Assembly (NCBI GenBank): GCA_009387755.1
Contig: GG697240.1
Location: 250,001-314,000 of the forward strand
DNA length: 64,000 nucleotides
Origin: Candidatus Micrarchaeum acidiphilum ARMAN-2
Lineage (GTDB): Archaea > Micrarchaeota > Micrarchaeia > Micrarchaeales > Micrarchaeaceae
Reading direction: 5' to 3'
Shown piece after piece: positions 39,873 through 48,204 of the stretch. The first letter of the stretch is position 1, and each line of letters begins with the position of its first letter. The notes below the pieces were generated by a model. The model was not told where the DNA came from. It made no database searches and saw nothing but the letters and a program-made list of their open reading frames with translations. A program made the position numbers and the translations under genes.

Positions 39873-40697
39873 ATGAATGCAAAGGGCTACGCGGCCATGC
39901 ATGCAAAGTCGAAGTCGTCAGGCAAGGAATTTATGTGCACAGGCTGCGGCACTGTGGTAGTATCGCAGAACGACATTGACTTCTGCCCATCGTGCGAGAG
40001 CATAGTCTATGCAAGCGCCAAATCAGTGGGCGCCGGCGACCCTGGGCTTCTAAGCGCAATCTCTTCTATAAAAGCAAGCATCGAGGCAGGAAAGCTTGAC
40101 GAAGCGGAAAAGGCGTATGCCGCGCTGTTTGACAAGTCCAAGAACGCTGCCTTTCTTTACAATCCCGGTATCCTGTACATAAGGCATTCAAACCTTGAGC
40201 TTGCCAGTATCGACTATTACAGGGAAGGATTTATGGAGGAAAATGCGCAGCACAGGGCCAACGCTACCTCGCTTATGTACAACGCAAAGCTGCTGCTTTA
40301 CAAGGCGATTTCGGCGATATCTAAGGATATATCTTCGGGCGCAGTTGATGCGCTGAACGGGAGGTACCTCGCGTTCCTGTGCCATGTCAAGCTTGGAGAC
40401 TACAAGAGCGCAACGCATACAATAAAGGAAATAGCAGAGCTTCCTCAGGGAAAAAGCAGGGATATTGTACTCGGCTATTCGAACATAGTGCTGCTGTCCG
40501 CAATGGGCAATTACAAAGATCTTGTGCCTGCTGCCGAGCAGTTTATCTCAAAGAACGGCTTTTTTGTAAATGCGCTGTATTATATGTCATACGGGCTGTT
40601 CAAGACCAAAAAGGCCAAGGAAGCCAAGGAGCTGCTTTCCATAATAAAGGATGACGGGATAAACAATATAGACAGCCTTTTGAAGCAGATTGGATAG
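39873..40697 (+). CDS. Zinc-ribbon protein with TPR-like helical repeats
   Basis: 274 residues from ATG 39873, 11 bases after the fibrillarin stop. An N-terminal zinc ribbon MCTGCGTVVVSQNDIDFCPSC (about 21-41) is followed by about 220 residues of paired helices. Those with the best TPR-like spacing are EAGKLDEAEKAYAALFDKS, LCHVKLGDYKSATHTIKEIA and YGLFKTKKAKEAKELLSII. It probably acts as a protein-protein adaptor. Operon with fibrillarin suggests a link to RNA modification, but nothing in the sequence proves it. Confidence 0.65.
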   Translation: MNAKGYAAMHAKSKSSGKEFMCTGCGTVVVSQNDIDFCPSCESIVYASAKSVGAGDPGLLSAISSIKASIEAGKLDEAEKAYAALFDKSKNAAFLYNPGILYIRHSNLELASIDYYREGFMEENAQHRANATSLMYNAKLLLYKAISAISKDISSGAVDALNGRYLAFLCHVKLGDYKSATHTIKEIAELPQGKSRDIVLGYSNIVLLSAMGNYKDLVPAAEQFISKNGFFVNALYYMSYGLFKTKKAKEAKELLSIIKDDGINNIDSLLKQIG

Positions 40698-40699
40698 CG

Positions 40700-42433
40700 C
40701 TACTTTGATATGTATATGAAAGTGCTGCTCTTTGGGTCGTCGAGTATGCAGTATCCGAACCTTTCGAACTGCACTATGTCGCCCTTGCCCAGCCTTGAAG
40801 CGTAGCTTTCAACGTATCCGGTTTCCATCTTTAGGCTATCCGGATTGAACTCTCCTTCCTCATTTATCATCTCGCCCGGCACTTCAACGATGCATTCCAT
40901 GAAGTTGCCGCTTGAAACCCACTGAACTATTTTTCCATATCCGGAGTCAGGCGCAATCTTCTTTGCTGACATCTTTTTAGATTGCGCATCTATTGACAGC
41001 ACTTCGAGGGTTATCAAATCCTTCAGGCTTATTATGCTCCCGGGATGAAGGCTCTTTGCATCTTCTCCGGCTATGAAAAAGTCCTTTCCTACTCGGTACT
41101 CGCGCATTGCGGAGCCGTCGTTAGGCCTTATCTTAAGTTTCACGTCTGTTGGAAAGTCCCCTTCAGTCACCTGCACCGCAAACAGATTGCCCACGAAGAA
41201 CAGGTGCTTAGACATCTGGTCTATTATTTTCCTGTTTTCTGAAAGCAGCATGTCTATGCCTACGGTGCTGTCGGTCTTGCTCATGCCGAAGCGCAGCACG
41301 AATTCGCGTATGGCCCCAGGCTGGATTCCGCGCCTTTTCATCCCTGCAATTGTGAGCAGCCTCGGGTCGTCCCAGCTTTTTATGTAGCCTTTGGATATAA
41401 AGTCCCGCAAAGTCCTCTTCTGGGTCACTGCACCCTTTATCCTAAGCCTGGCTTCGGAGTGTATCCTCGGCTCTTTTATCTTCAGCGCCTTCAGTATGAG
41501 CTTGTGCACTGGGTCCCATATCTCGTATTCCTTGCTTCTTATGACATCGGTAACGCCGTTTATGGAATCTATTATCGGAGTATTCATGTGGTACGTAGGC
41601 CAGGTAGAATATTTTGAGCCGAGCCTGTAGTGCGGGGCATTCTTTATCCTGAACAGCGTCGGATCCCTGATTGCGGTGTTGTCAGACGCCATATCGCCCA
41701 TCAGCCTTATCACTGTGCTGCCTTCTTTGTATTCCCCTGCAATCATGCCTTTGAAAATCTTGAGGCTTTCCTCAGGTTTCAGCAGCCTGTGCTCGCACGC
41801 CACCCTGTTGAACCTGTTCTCCTTTATTTTTTGCTCTTCGCAGGAGCACGCGTATGCGTTGCCGGATAGGATGAGCTCTTCGCCCTTTGAATACATTGTC
41901 TCTATATAATCGCTTGCGAAGTACTCTCTTGAAAATTTTATTCCGAGCCAGTCAAGGTCGGATTTCATAGCCTCGACGTATTCCTGCTTGCATTTCTCGG
42001 GGTTCGTATCGTCCCAGTAGAGGAAGATTTTGCCGTTGTATATTTTCGCGAATTCATCGCTTAGTATGCACTGCTTTGCGTTGCCTATATGCATGTATCC
42101 GCCGGGCTCCGGGGGATATCTTGTAACCACGCTGCCTTCCACGGCGCCCTCTATCACCATTTTCGGCTTCGATGTCTGCTCCACCTTGGATTTCTGCTCC
42201 TCTGAGAATTCCTCTGCATAGCTTTCGTAGCTGCTCTGGAGCTCAGCGGGCGACATCGCGTTGACTTCGTTTACCGCGTCCTGCACCGCCTTCCTGAGCC
42301 CGGATATGTCCTTTTTAGCGTCTGGAACTACGGCTATGACCTTGCTGAAAACGCTAGAAGCATCCGCCTTGCCGTACTGGTGCGCATTTTTTACCGCATA
42401 TTTCCTTATTGCGGAAAGGGTGGTTTCATCCAA
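40700..42433 (-). CDS. gltX: Glutamyl-tRNA synthetase (archaeal type)
   Basis: 577 residues from a TTG at 42433; no in-frame ATG is nearby. Class I motifs: RYPPEPGGYMHIGNAKQC (HIGH as HIGN) and, in place of KMSKS, GAVTQKRTL. The N-terminal helical extension and the C-terminal beta-barrel anticodon domains (KLKIRPNDGSAMREYRVGKD ...) are those of archaeal GluRS, related to GlnRS. It charges tRNA-Glu, including the one at 35919, and in archaea usually also tRNA-Gln for later amidation. It is 11 bp downstream of the membrane protein gene at 42445. Confidence 0.93.
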   Translation of the reverse strand: MDETTLSAIRKYAVKNAHQYGKADASSVFSKVIAVVPDAKKDISGLRKAVQDAVNEVNAMSPAELQSSYESYAEEFSEEQKSKVEQTSKPKMVIEGAVEGSVVTRYPPEPGGYMHIGNAKQCILSDEFAKIYNGKIFLYWDDTNPEKCKQEYVEAMKSDLDWLGIKFSREYFASDYIETMYSKGEELILSGNAYACSCEEQKIKENRFNRVACEHRLLKPEESLKIFKGMIAGEYKEGSTVIRLMGDMASDNTAIRDPTLFRIKNAPHYRLGSKYSTWPTYHMNTPIIDSINGVTDVIRSKEYEIWDPVHKLILKALKIKEPRIHSEARLRIKGAVTQKRTLRDFISKGYIKSWDDPRLLTIAGMKRRGIQPGAIREFVLRFGMSKTDSTVGIDMLLSENRKIIDQMSKHLFFVGNLFAVQVTEGDFPTDVKLKIRPNDGSAMREYRVGKDFFIAGEDAKSLHPGSIISLKDLITLEVLSIDAQSKKMSAKKIAPDSGYGKIVQWVSSGNFMECIVEVPGEMINEEGEFNPDSLKMETGYVESYASRLGKGDIVQFERFGYCILDDPKSSTFIYISK

Positions 42434-42444
42434 TTCTCTGCCAC

Positions 42445-43026
42445 CTACACATAAGATATATCAGCGTTGTATATCTGATAATTCTGATTCACTATGGCGT
42501 CAATTCTTACGTGGACTATTGAATTGCTTTCCGGTATGGGAGTTATCTGCACCGGGTAACTGAGGTTCTTTGCCAGGACGTCCACTATTGGACCGTTGCT
42601 GTATGACATTTTTATTATCTCTGGCAGCTTTACGTATGTAAGCGACTGAACCTGCGCACCGGATATGTTTGCAATGCTTTCCTGAAGCTGGTATGGAGTG
42701 AAGTTTGTTCCTAGGAATATACTGTAGCCTCCAGAAGTGTTTATGTAGTCCGTGATCTTGTTGGAGCTTTCTAGTGCCTGCAGCGCATTGTATACTTCGC
42801 TGGACACTGTCGCGTTTGGCACCGTGATATTTGCAGCCGAAGAATAGCTCATCACTGTAGCATTTGCACTGCCGAAGAACGGATACGGCACCAGGGCAAC
42901 CTGCTTTGTAGTTGTTGTTGACACGCTGGAAACGTTGTTGCTTATCGCAGCGTAAGAGGTAAGAAACATTACCGCCACGACTATGGAGCCTATGAACATT
43001 AGCTTTTTCTTTGTTGAATCCTGCAT
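42445..43026 (-). CDS. Signal-anchored extracellular protein, unknown function
   Basis: 193 residues. A basic start followed by one hydrophobic segment (KKKLMFIGSIVVAVMFLTSY, about 6-26) acts as anchor or signal peptide. The rest is outside, rich in Ser/Thr/Asn with several N-x-S/T sequons and no cysteines. Beta-rich pattern; no known domain seen. It is 11 bp upstream of gltX in the same direction and divergent from the FKBP gene. Confidence 0.6.
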   Translation of the reverse strand: MQDSTKKKLMFIGSIVVAVMFLTSYAAISNNVSSVSTTTTKQVALVPYPFFGSANATVMSYSSAANITVPNATVSSEVYNALQALESSNKITDYINTSGGYSIFLGTNFTPYQLQESIANISGAQVQSLTYVKLPEIIKMSYSNGPIVDVLAKNLSYPVQITPIPESNSIVHVRIDAIVNQNYQIYNADISYV

Positions 43027-43177
43027 TTGTTCACCTTACTGATACACGTAGTTATAGCTATATGATATTTATGGCCTTTGGTGCTGCAAATAGGCAGTAT
43101 TATATGATATATTTTGAAAGCTTTTTATAAGTATTTAAATAAAATGGTATTTGCTCAATATTTTGCAGGTAGATGTT

Positions 43178-43951
43178 ATGCCATTCAAAGATGGAGATTT
43201 TTTAGAGATAGAGTATACTGCCAGGAATGTGGCTGACAAGGCGCTTATTGCGACCACGGACGAGAGCATAGCAAAGAAGGAGGAAGCTTATAGCAAGGAC
43301 ATATCCTACGGGCCTGTCCTTGTTGTGCTGGGCGCCAATGCTGTGGTAAAGGGTCTGGAAAGGGAGCTGAAGAACGCCGAGGTAGGCAAAGAGCTGAAGT
43401 TTACGCTTAAGCCGGAAGACGCATTTGGAAACAGGAGCGAGGATCTGGTGCGCGTTGTGCCCCTTTCCGAGTTCAGGTCGCAGAATATAAACCCGTATCC
43501 GGGAATGCGCATAAACATGGACAGCACAATAGCGACTGTCAAAAGCGTAGGATCCGGCAGGGTGGTGGTCGACGCCAACCATCCAGACGCTGGCAAGGAG
43601 ATAGATTATACAGTCAAAGTCATAAGGCTATTGGAAAAGGATGAAGACAAGATCTCTGCGCTTGGAAGGACCTACAGCATAAAGCCAACCAAGATAACCA
43701 AGGCTGGCGGGGTTGCTGACATATATTTTGACAGCACTGTGAAAAAGAATTCAGACTACTTCATAAACAAGGCCAGCATGGTGGCCGCGGCCTTTACATA
43801 CCTGAAGGACATAGAGAAGATAAACGTCCACGAGGAGTATGACAGGAAGTCTGCGACTGCGCCTGAATCAGTACATGAAGAGCAGGAAGACGAATCCGAG
43901 CCTGGCAGCGAAGGATCAGAGGGCGAAAACGCAGACGCAGGCAAGGAGTAG
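43178..43951 (+). CDS. FKBP-type peptidyl-prolyl isomerase (SlyD-like, long archaeal form)
   Basis: 257 residues from ATG 43178; frame open from 43151, with TATA-like TTTTTATAAG near 43121. The FKBP core DGDFLEIEYTARNVADKAL, VVLGANAVVKGLERELKNAEVGKE and FTLKPEDAFGNRSEDLVRVV encloses an insert-in-flap region (about 85-135). A C-terminal domain (about 150-225) and a disordered acidic tail (EEQEDESEPGSEGSEGENAD) follow. It catalyses proline isomerisation and acts as a chaperone. No signal peptide, so cytoplasmic. Confidence 0.9.
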   Translation: MPFKDGDFLEIEYTARNVADKALIATTDESIAKKEEAYSKDISYGPVLVVLGANAVVKGLERELKNAEVGKELKFTLKPEDAFGNRSEDLVRVVPLSEFRSQNINPYPGMRINMDSTIATVKSVGSGRVVVDANHPDAGKEIDYTVKVIRLLEKDEDKISALGRTYSIKPTKITKAGGVADIYFDSTVKKNSDYFINKASMVAAAFTYLKDIEKINVHEEYDRKSATAPESVHEEQEDESEPGSEGSEGENADAGKE

Positions 43952-43996
43952 AGCTGCAGTGCACGGCAGGCTGCATTGCTGAGACCGCATGTGCGC

Positions 43997-44185
43997 TTAC
44001 TTTATGTTGAGCGCATATGTGCTGCTTATTTTTATTCCGAGCTTTTTTGCAACCTCTGAATTTTCAGGGTTGAACACTATTATGTATCCGCTCCACTTGT
44101 TGGTCAGCTCTGTAGAGCCGCAGAGCGGGCACTTGCTGCCGTGGCTTATTATTATTTTGCATTTCTTGCATGCTAGTCCTTCCAT
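43997..44185 (-). CDS. spt4: Transcription elongation factor Spt4
   Basis: 62 residues, the size of archaeal Spt4 (RpoE''). Zinc ribbon ACKKCKIII...KCPLCGST (residues 5-23) and SGYIIVFNPENSEVAKKLGI are diagnostic. It binds Spt5 at the RNA polymerase clamp and aids processivity. It lies six bases downstream of rpoE, the usual archaeal order rpoE'-spt4. Confidence 0.95.
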   Translation of the reverse strand: MEGLACKKCKIIISHGSKCPLCGSTELTNKWSGYIIVFNPENSEVAKKLGIKISSTYALNIK

Positions 44186-44191
44186 ATCTTA

Positions 44192-44779
44192 TTACCTTTT
44201 TTGATTTTTGGATTTGCCCCTGGCTTCCGCCCTGAGCCTTTTTGCCTCGAGCTCCGCCCAGTCGGGCTTTCCGAGACCGTCAGACCTCATTGTAAGCGCT
44301 ATCTTAGAATCCTTTACCGAGCTCTTTATGCTTACGGTAGACACTTTTGCATACACCGAATCGCCCTTCTTCAGCGTTTTGCCTGACTTCTTTGATACGA
44401 ACGTCTGCGTTTTCCTATCGAATGACAGGAAGTCGCCGGCAATCTGTGACACGTGCACCAGGCCGTCCATCGGGCCCATTCTGACAAAAGCTCCGAACTC
44501 CACCATTTCGCTGACATCTCCTGCCACCACCTCGCCGACCTTTGGCATGTAGGTCAGAGCGTCGTACTCGACCCCGTGGTGCGTCGATGGATCTCCAGGG
44601 TATATTGTCCCGTCGGTTATGTCCTTTATGCCGAAGATTGCCACTATCAGGCCTATGTCCTTGTCGATTTTGCCTTCGTATCTGGCCTGCAGGACGTCGG
44701 CGGCGACTTCTGCGATGTCCTTGTCGAACGATTCCGGCGGCATTTTGAATGAATCCCTTATGTGGTATATAGCGTACAT
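44192..44779 (-). CDS. rpoE: RNA polymerase subunit Rpo7 (RpoE')
   Basis: 195 residues from ATG 44779 (44794 adds MRGEA). MYAIYHIRDSFKMPPESFDK begins the RNP-like tip domain. The S1 domain (about 80-165) has GDVSEMVEFGAFVRMGPMDGLVHVSQI. A charged C-terminal tail (LRAEARGKSKNQKR) follows. It forms the polymerase stalk with Rpo4. The operon order PIN-rpoE'-spt4 is widely conserved in archaea. Confidence 0.95.
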   Translation of the reverse strand: MYAIYHIRDSFKMPPESFDKDIAEVAADVLQARYEGKIDKDIGLIVAIFGIKDITDGTIYPGDPSTHHGVEYDALTYMPKVGEVVAGDVSEMVEFGAFVRMGPMDGLVHVSQIAGDFLSFDRKTQTFVSKKSGKTLKKGDSVYAKVSTVSIKSSVKDSKIALTMRSDGLGKPDWAELEAKRLRAEARGKSKNQKR

Positions 44780-44799
44780 TGCTTCACCTCTCAATCCAT

Positions 44800-45174
44800 C
44801 TATCGTATGCTTCCATTTTTCGAAATCTTGAAGACCTTCGAGTGTATGCCCTTAAGCCTTTTAAATAGCTCGGTGTCGTTGGTAATTACCGTGCAGCCTG
44901 GATTCTCCATGGCATGGTGGTATATCCAGTCGTCTACCTTTTCAACAGACTTATAAAGTTTAACATTTTTAATCCTTAGCATTTTTAATGCGGTCCTTGC
45001 GCAAATGGCCTTGGAGCCCCTGCCGCCGGAAATGCCGCGCAGCTCGTCTATCACCCCAGTAGGCATGGCGATATGCGACGGGCCTCCCAGTGCCGCTGCC
45101 GCATCGAATGCGTCCCTGCCGAACTTCACAGCAAAAAGTATTGAGCTCGTATCTATTATGATTTCGTTTTCCAT
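44800..45174 (-). CDS. PIN-domain protein (Fcf1/Utp24-like)
   Basis: 124 residues from ATG 45174 (frame open to 45201). PIN acidic residues are in place: IIIDTSSI (Asp), GVIDELRG (Glu), KVDDWIYHH (Asp) and VITNDTEL (Asp). The position directly upstream of rpoE'-spt4 is typical of the archaeal Fcf1/Utp24-type PIN proteins linked to rRNA processing, rather than VapC toxins, and no antitoxin is adjacent. A metal-dependent RNase role is probable. Confidence 0.82.
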   Translation of the reverse strand: MENEIIIDTSSILFAVKFGRDAFDAAAALGGPSHIAMPTGVIDELRGISGGRGSKAICARTALKMLRIKNVKLYKSVEKVDDWIYHHAMENPGCTVITNDTELFKRLKGIHSKVFKISKNGSIR

Positions 45175-45242
45175 GCTTGTGCCCGCGCCTTTGACCTGCA
45201 TATTATTTATTGATATAATTTAAAATATAAGCGGTGGTTCGG

Positions 45243-45665
45243 ATGGACATGGACGATGAGGAGACAACCGAAAAGTACATTCTTGAGAATTTCAAGGTGA
45301 TAGCAGTTGTGGGGTGCTCCAGAAATGTCGGAAAGCCGAGCCACGACGTGCCCGAATACCTTCAGCAGCACGGATACAGGATAATTCCGGTGAATCCTTT
45401 TGCTGACGAGATACTTGGGGAAAAGGCCTACAAAAGCCTGCTTGACCTGTCTGGCTCAAAGATAGACGTTGTCGATGTTTTCAGGCCTGCGGGCGAAGCT
45501 CTGCAGATCGCGCGCGACGCAGTTGCCATAGGGGCCAAGGCGCTGTGGCTCCAGGAGGGCATAATCAGCGAGGATGCACAGAAATTCGCTGCCGCACACG
45601 GGCTCAGATTCGTGATGAACAGGTGCATGATGAAGGAGCACTACAGGCTCATTGACAAGGTCTAG
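45243..45665 (+). CDS. CoA-binding protein, YccU type
   Basis: 140 residues from ATG 45243 (a GTG at 45234 is an alternative). FKVIAVVGCSRNVGKPSHDVPEYLQQHGYRIIPVNPFADEILGEKAY is the CoA_binding_2 Rossmann core, followed by DVVDVFRPAG and ALWLQEGIISEDA. These small proteins bind CoA or a similar nucleotide; the role is unknown. Possible Cys at MNRCMMKEHYR, conserved in the family. Single gene, convergent with the coiled-coil protein. Confidence 0.88.
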   Translation: MDMDDEETTEKYILENFKVIAVVGCSRNVGKPSHDVPEYLQQHGYRIIPVNPFADEILGEKAYKSLLDLSGSKIDVVDVFRPAGEALQIARDAVAIGAKALWLQEGIISEDAQKFAAAHGLRFVMNRCMMKEHYRLIDKV

Positions 45666-45670
45666 CAGTT

Positions 45671-46894
45671 TTATAATATCTTGATTTCCTTGCCGAAGTA
45701 ATCCCTGAAATGCCTTTCTATTGCAAGCTTTGCCTGCGAGAGCTCATGTTCCAGCGAAGCCTTCCTCTCTGAGAGCTGGGCCTTGCTGCCAAGCGTGTAA
45801 TCGTTCTTCGATTTCTCCATCTCGATGGTCCTGATGTCGCCGCTGTATGCGCCAATCTCGCCGTCAATCGCTGCCTTTTCATTCCTGAGCGAGGCTATTG
45901 ACTTGAGGTTGTCTGATATCCCGGAGCCAATTATGAGGTTTATGTGGCTTATCTCGTCCTGCGGGTTCTTCACCATTATTTCGCCCTTCGATATCCCGTC
46001 CCGCATGTCGCCCAGCATCTTTAGGAAATCAGAATAGCCTGATTCGTTTTCAAGCATCGCATACCTGTTTGACAGGTAATCGCTGAATTTCCTCTTTTTG
46101 GTGCTTGCGTGGTCGTATTTCCTGGCAGCGCGCTCTACCCTTTGCAGCAGCTGGTCTATCTCAGAATATGCCCTGTTTATCTCTGAAGACAGGTATGCAG
46201 ACCTGTCCCGCAGGCCTGCGATCTTCGAGCTTAGCGACGCTTCCTCGGATTTTATCCTGTTCATCTTTTCCGGGTCTGGCTGCATGTTTTCGCTCTTTGA
46301 AAGCATGGACGATACCTCGGCAAGCTCCTCCATGAGCGCCATTGCATGAGATATTGCATTCCTTACGTATTCATACTGCCTGAACCGCTCAGAGCCTTTT
46401 GACAGCTCTGCTTCGAAGCTGCCCACTCCGCGTTCTATATAGGAAAAGGATTTCTTGAACCCGTCCAGCTGGCTTGAATAGCCTATCACCACGCTCTTGA
46501 ACGTTGAGTTTGAGGACAGTATCTTGGAAATAAGCGACTGGTAGACGGTTTTGTCGTATTCCAGGCGCTCGTATCTTGTGTCGCCATAGCTTTCGTTCTC
46601 TTCGCTTTTCGCAGAGGCTATAAAAGACTTCAGCGCTTCGGTGTAGTGCGGTTTTTGGGTCTTTGCCGAGTTCACGCTTGCAAGGCCTATGAGCTCCTCC
46701 TCCGGATCTCCATTGTACGACTCCAGGCTTTCTATGGCCTTTTCGAACATGACAATGCCGCTTTCTATTCTCGGCTTTACAGAATAGCACTTCCTGACCA
46801 CAGGCTCTGAAAGCGATTCGAAAATCTCTGTTAGGTACTGCTGCAGATCACTAATCCCTATGGTTTGCGGCCCTTGCGGTTTTTTAAAAAACAT
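45671..46894 (-). CDS. Long coiled-coil protein, unknown function
   Basis: 407 residues, soluble, no cysteines beyond one, no signal peptide. The N-terminal quarter is globular. From about residue 150 it is nearly all charged helix with several coiled-coil runs (FEAELSKGSERFRQYEYVRN, LSSKIAGLRDRSAYLSSEIN, KAQLSERKASLEHELSQAKL). It may be structural or scaffold. Stands alone: convergent with the CoA-binding gene and about 90 bp from the DUF488 gene. Confidence 0.65.
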   Translation of the reverse strand: MFFKKPQGPQTIGISDLQQYLTEIFESLSEPVVRKCYSVKPRIESGIVMFEKAIESLESYNGDPEEELIGLASVNSAKTQKPHYTEALKSFIASAKSEENESYGDTRYERLEYDKTVYQSLISKILSSNSTFKSVVIGYSSQLDGFKKSFSYIERGVGSFEAELSKGSERFRQYEYVRNAISHAMALMEELAEVSSMLSKSENMQPDPEKMNRIKSEEASLSSKIAGLRDRSAYLSSEINRAYSEIDQLLQRVERAARKYDHASTKKRKFSDYLSNRYAMLENESGYSDFLKMLGDMRDGISKGEIMVKNPQDEISHINLIIGSGISDNLKSIASLRNEKAAIDGEIGAYSGDIRTIEMEKSKNDYTLGSKAQLSERKASLEHELSQAKLAIERHFRDYFGKEIKIL

Positions 46895-46982
46895 ATTCTA
46901 CGCCTGCGTGCGGCTGCGCCTTGGCCGCGATTCTGGCATTCCGGTATTTCTGCAGCCTGGAGATGAAGGGCCTGGTACTGGA

Positions 46983-47369
46983 TTACCTTTTTATCTTGTT
47001 TGAATTTCTGCGGCGCGCTGCTGCAACTCTTCTGTTGAGAACTTTGAGCAGTACAAGCGCGTTGTTGTGCTCCATGTCCTTGGTGGAATACAGCATGGTT
47101 ATTGTATCAGTGGTAAGCGCAATGTCGACCAGCTTGGCCAGGGCCTTGCTGTCCTTGAGCTCGGCTTCGTACTTCTTCTTGAAAGATTCCCATCTCCCTG
47201 GCTGGTGCATGAACCACTTGCGCAGCTCTGTGCTTGGCGCCACGTCCTTGAGCCAGAGGTCTATGTTCTGGCTGCTGCGGCGTATTCCCCGGGGCCATAG
47301 CCTGTCCACTAGTATCCTGAGCCCATCGTGTATATCGACCTTGTCGTATACGCGCTTTATCTTTATCAT
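46983..47369 (-). CDS. DUF488 family protein
   Basis: 128 residues from ATG 47369; the frame is open to 47513 but the extra part overlaps the upstream gene's 3' end and a hairpin. IKIKRVYDKVDIHDGLRILVDRLWPRGIRR and the ending DTITMLYSTKDMEHNNALVL are signatures of DUF488 (YeaO-like). Function unknown. Basic C-terminus (RRVAAARRRNSNKIKR). Confidence 0.88.
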   Translation of the reverse strand: MIKIKRVYDKVDIHDGLRILVDRLWPRGIRRSSQNIDLWLKDVAPSTELRKWFMHQPGRWESFKKKYEAELKDSKALAKLVDIALTTDTITMLYSTKDMEHNNALVLLKVLNRRVAAARRRNSNKIKR

Positions 47370-47461
47370 TCGATTCTTTATTCTATTTGAGGCAATATTT
47401 TTAAGCTTTTGTAAAAGCCGCCGAGGATTGCGCATGCCTGCGGCTAAATTAAGCATTTTGA

Positions 47462-47486
47462 GCCTGCCCGTAGGAAGTGGGCAGGC
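47462..47486 (-). terminator. GC-rich hairpin after the winged-helix gene
   Basis: GCCTGCCC(9 nt)GGGCAGGC, perfect 8-bp stem, eight bases beyond the stop at 47494 on the minus strand. It is not followed by a T-tract. A second, weaker inverted repeat (GCCGC...GCGGC) lies just beyond. Confidence 0.5.
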
Positions 47487-47493
47487 CCTTACT

Positions 47494-48042
47494 TTACTGT
47501 GGGGGTGAAACAATTAGTATTTTGGCCGCCTTGCCAGAAGCATCATATTTGTAATAAACCTTGTGACCAAGCTGGTATCTTTCTATGACTCCCAACTTGA
47601 AGAGCCTGTTTAGGCGCGATGATGCAGCATTTCGTCCCTTGTATTTCATCTGCTTCATCACATCCTCCGCACATGCCATGCCGTTCTGCGACATCTGTAT
47701 TATCTGTATTATCTTTACATCCACGGAAGACAGCGGAAGTTCGCGGCTTGGCTGGTCAACCTTTGGCTGCGCCGGAGCGGTTTCCTCCTCTGCGTAATCG
47801 CCCTCCAGAGTTTCTTCGAGCTTTGCTATCCTTTCGAATATCCCGTTGATGAGCATTGATGTCTTCTTGTTCTCCTCAATCATGTACTTCAGGAGCGTGA
47901 ACATCTGCGAGCTCGTTTCATTCGCCTCGCTCTTTCCCTTTTCTGAAAGCATTCCCTTGAGGCTCGAGTTCGAATTGGTTATTGTCTTTAGCTGCTTCTT
48001 TATGATCTCGAGCTCCTTTTCTATTTCTTTTTTTGATTGCAT
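47494..48042 (-). CDS. Coiled-coil plus winged-helix DNA-binding protein
   Basis: 182 residues. The N-terminal half is coiled coil (KKEIEKELEIIKKQLKTITN, MIEENKKTSMLINGIFERIA) with an acidic linker (EGDYAEEETAPAQP). The C-terminal 75 residues form a winged helix: SSVDVKIIQIIQMSQNGMAC, then EDVMKQMKYKGRNAASSRLNRLFKLGVIER and a wing HKVYYKYDASGK. It probably dimerises and binds DNA. This design is frequent in small archaeal genomes. Target unknown. Confidence 0.75.
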   Translation of the reverse strand: MQSKKEIEKELEIIKKQLKTITNSNSSLKGMLSEKGKSEANETSSQMFTLLKYMIEENKKTSMLINGIFERIAKLEETLEGDYAEEETAPAQPKVDQPSRELPLSSVDVKIIQIIQMSQNGMACAEDVMKQMKYKGRNAASSRLNRLFKLGVIERYQLGHKVYYKYDASGKAAKILIVSPPQ

Positions 48043-48204
48043 CTTTTATCACGCGGGTGTTATGAGCCTTGCATGAAACGTTTGTGTTGCAAGCACATAA
48101 CAGTCATGATTGAATCACGATTATTGTGTGATAAATACATATTTAAAGCTTTTTGTAATGCGGCAAAAAATAGCACATTAACGGAACCTTTTATATTCCG
48201 CTAC

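Noticed and set aside
44800..45174. PIN protein as a VapC toxin
   Set aside because: No antitoxin is adjacent and the position upstream of rpoE'-spt4 fits the conserved rRNA-processing PIN gene.
46921..47508. 195-residue plus-strand ORF
   Set aside because: Antisense to the DUF488 gene; composition is Leu/Ser/Arg-rich without a family pattern.
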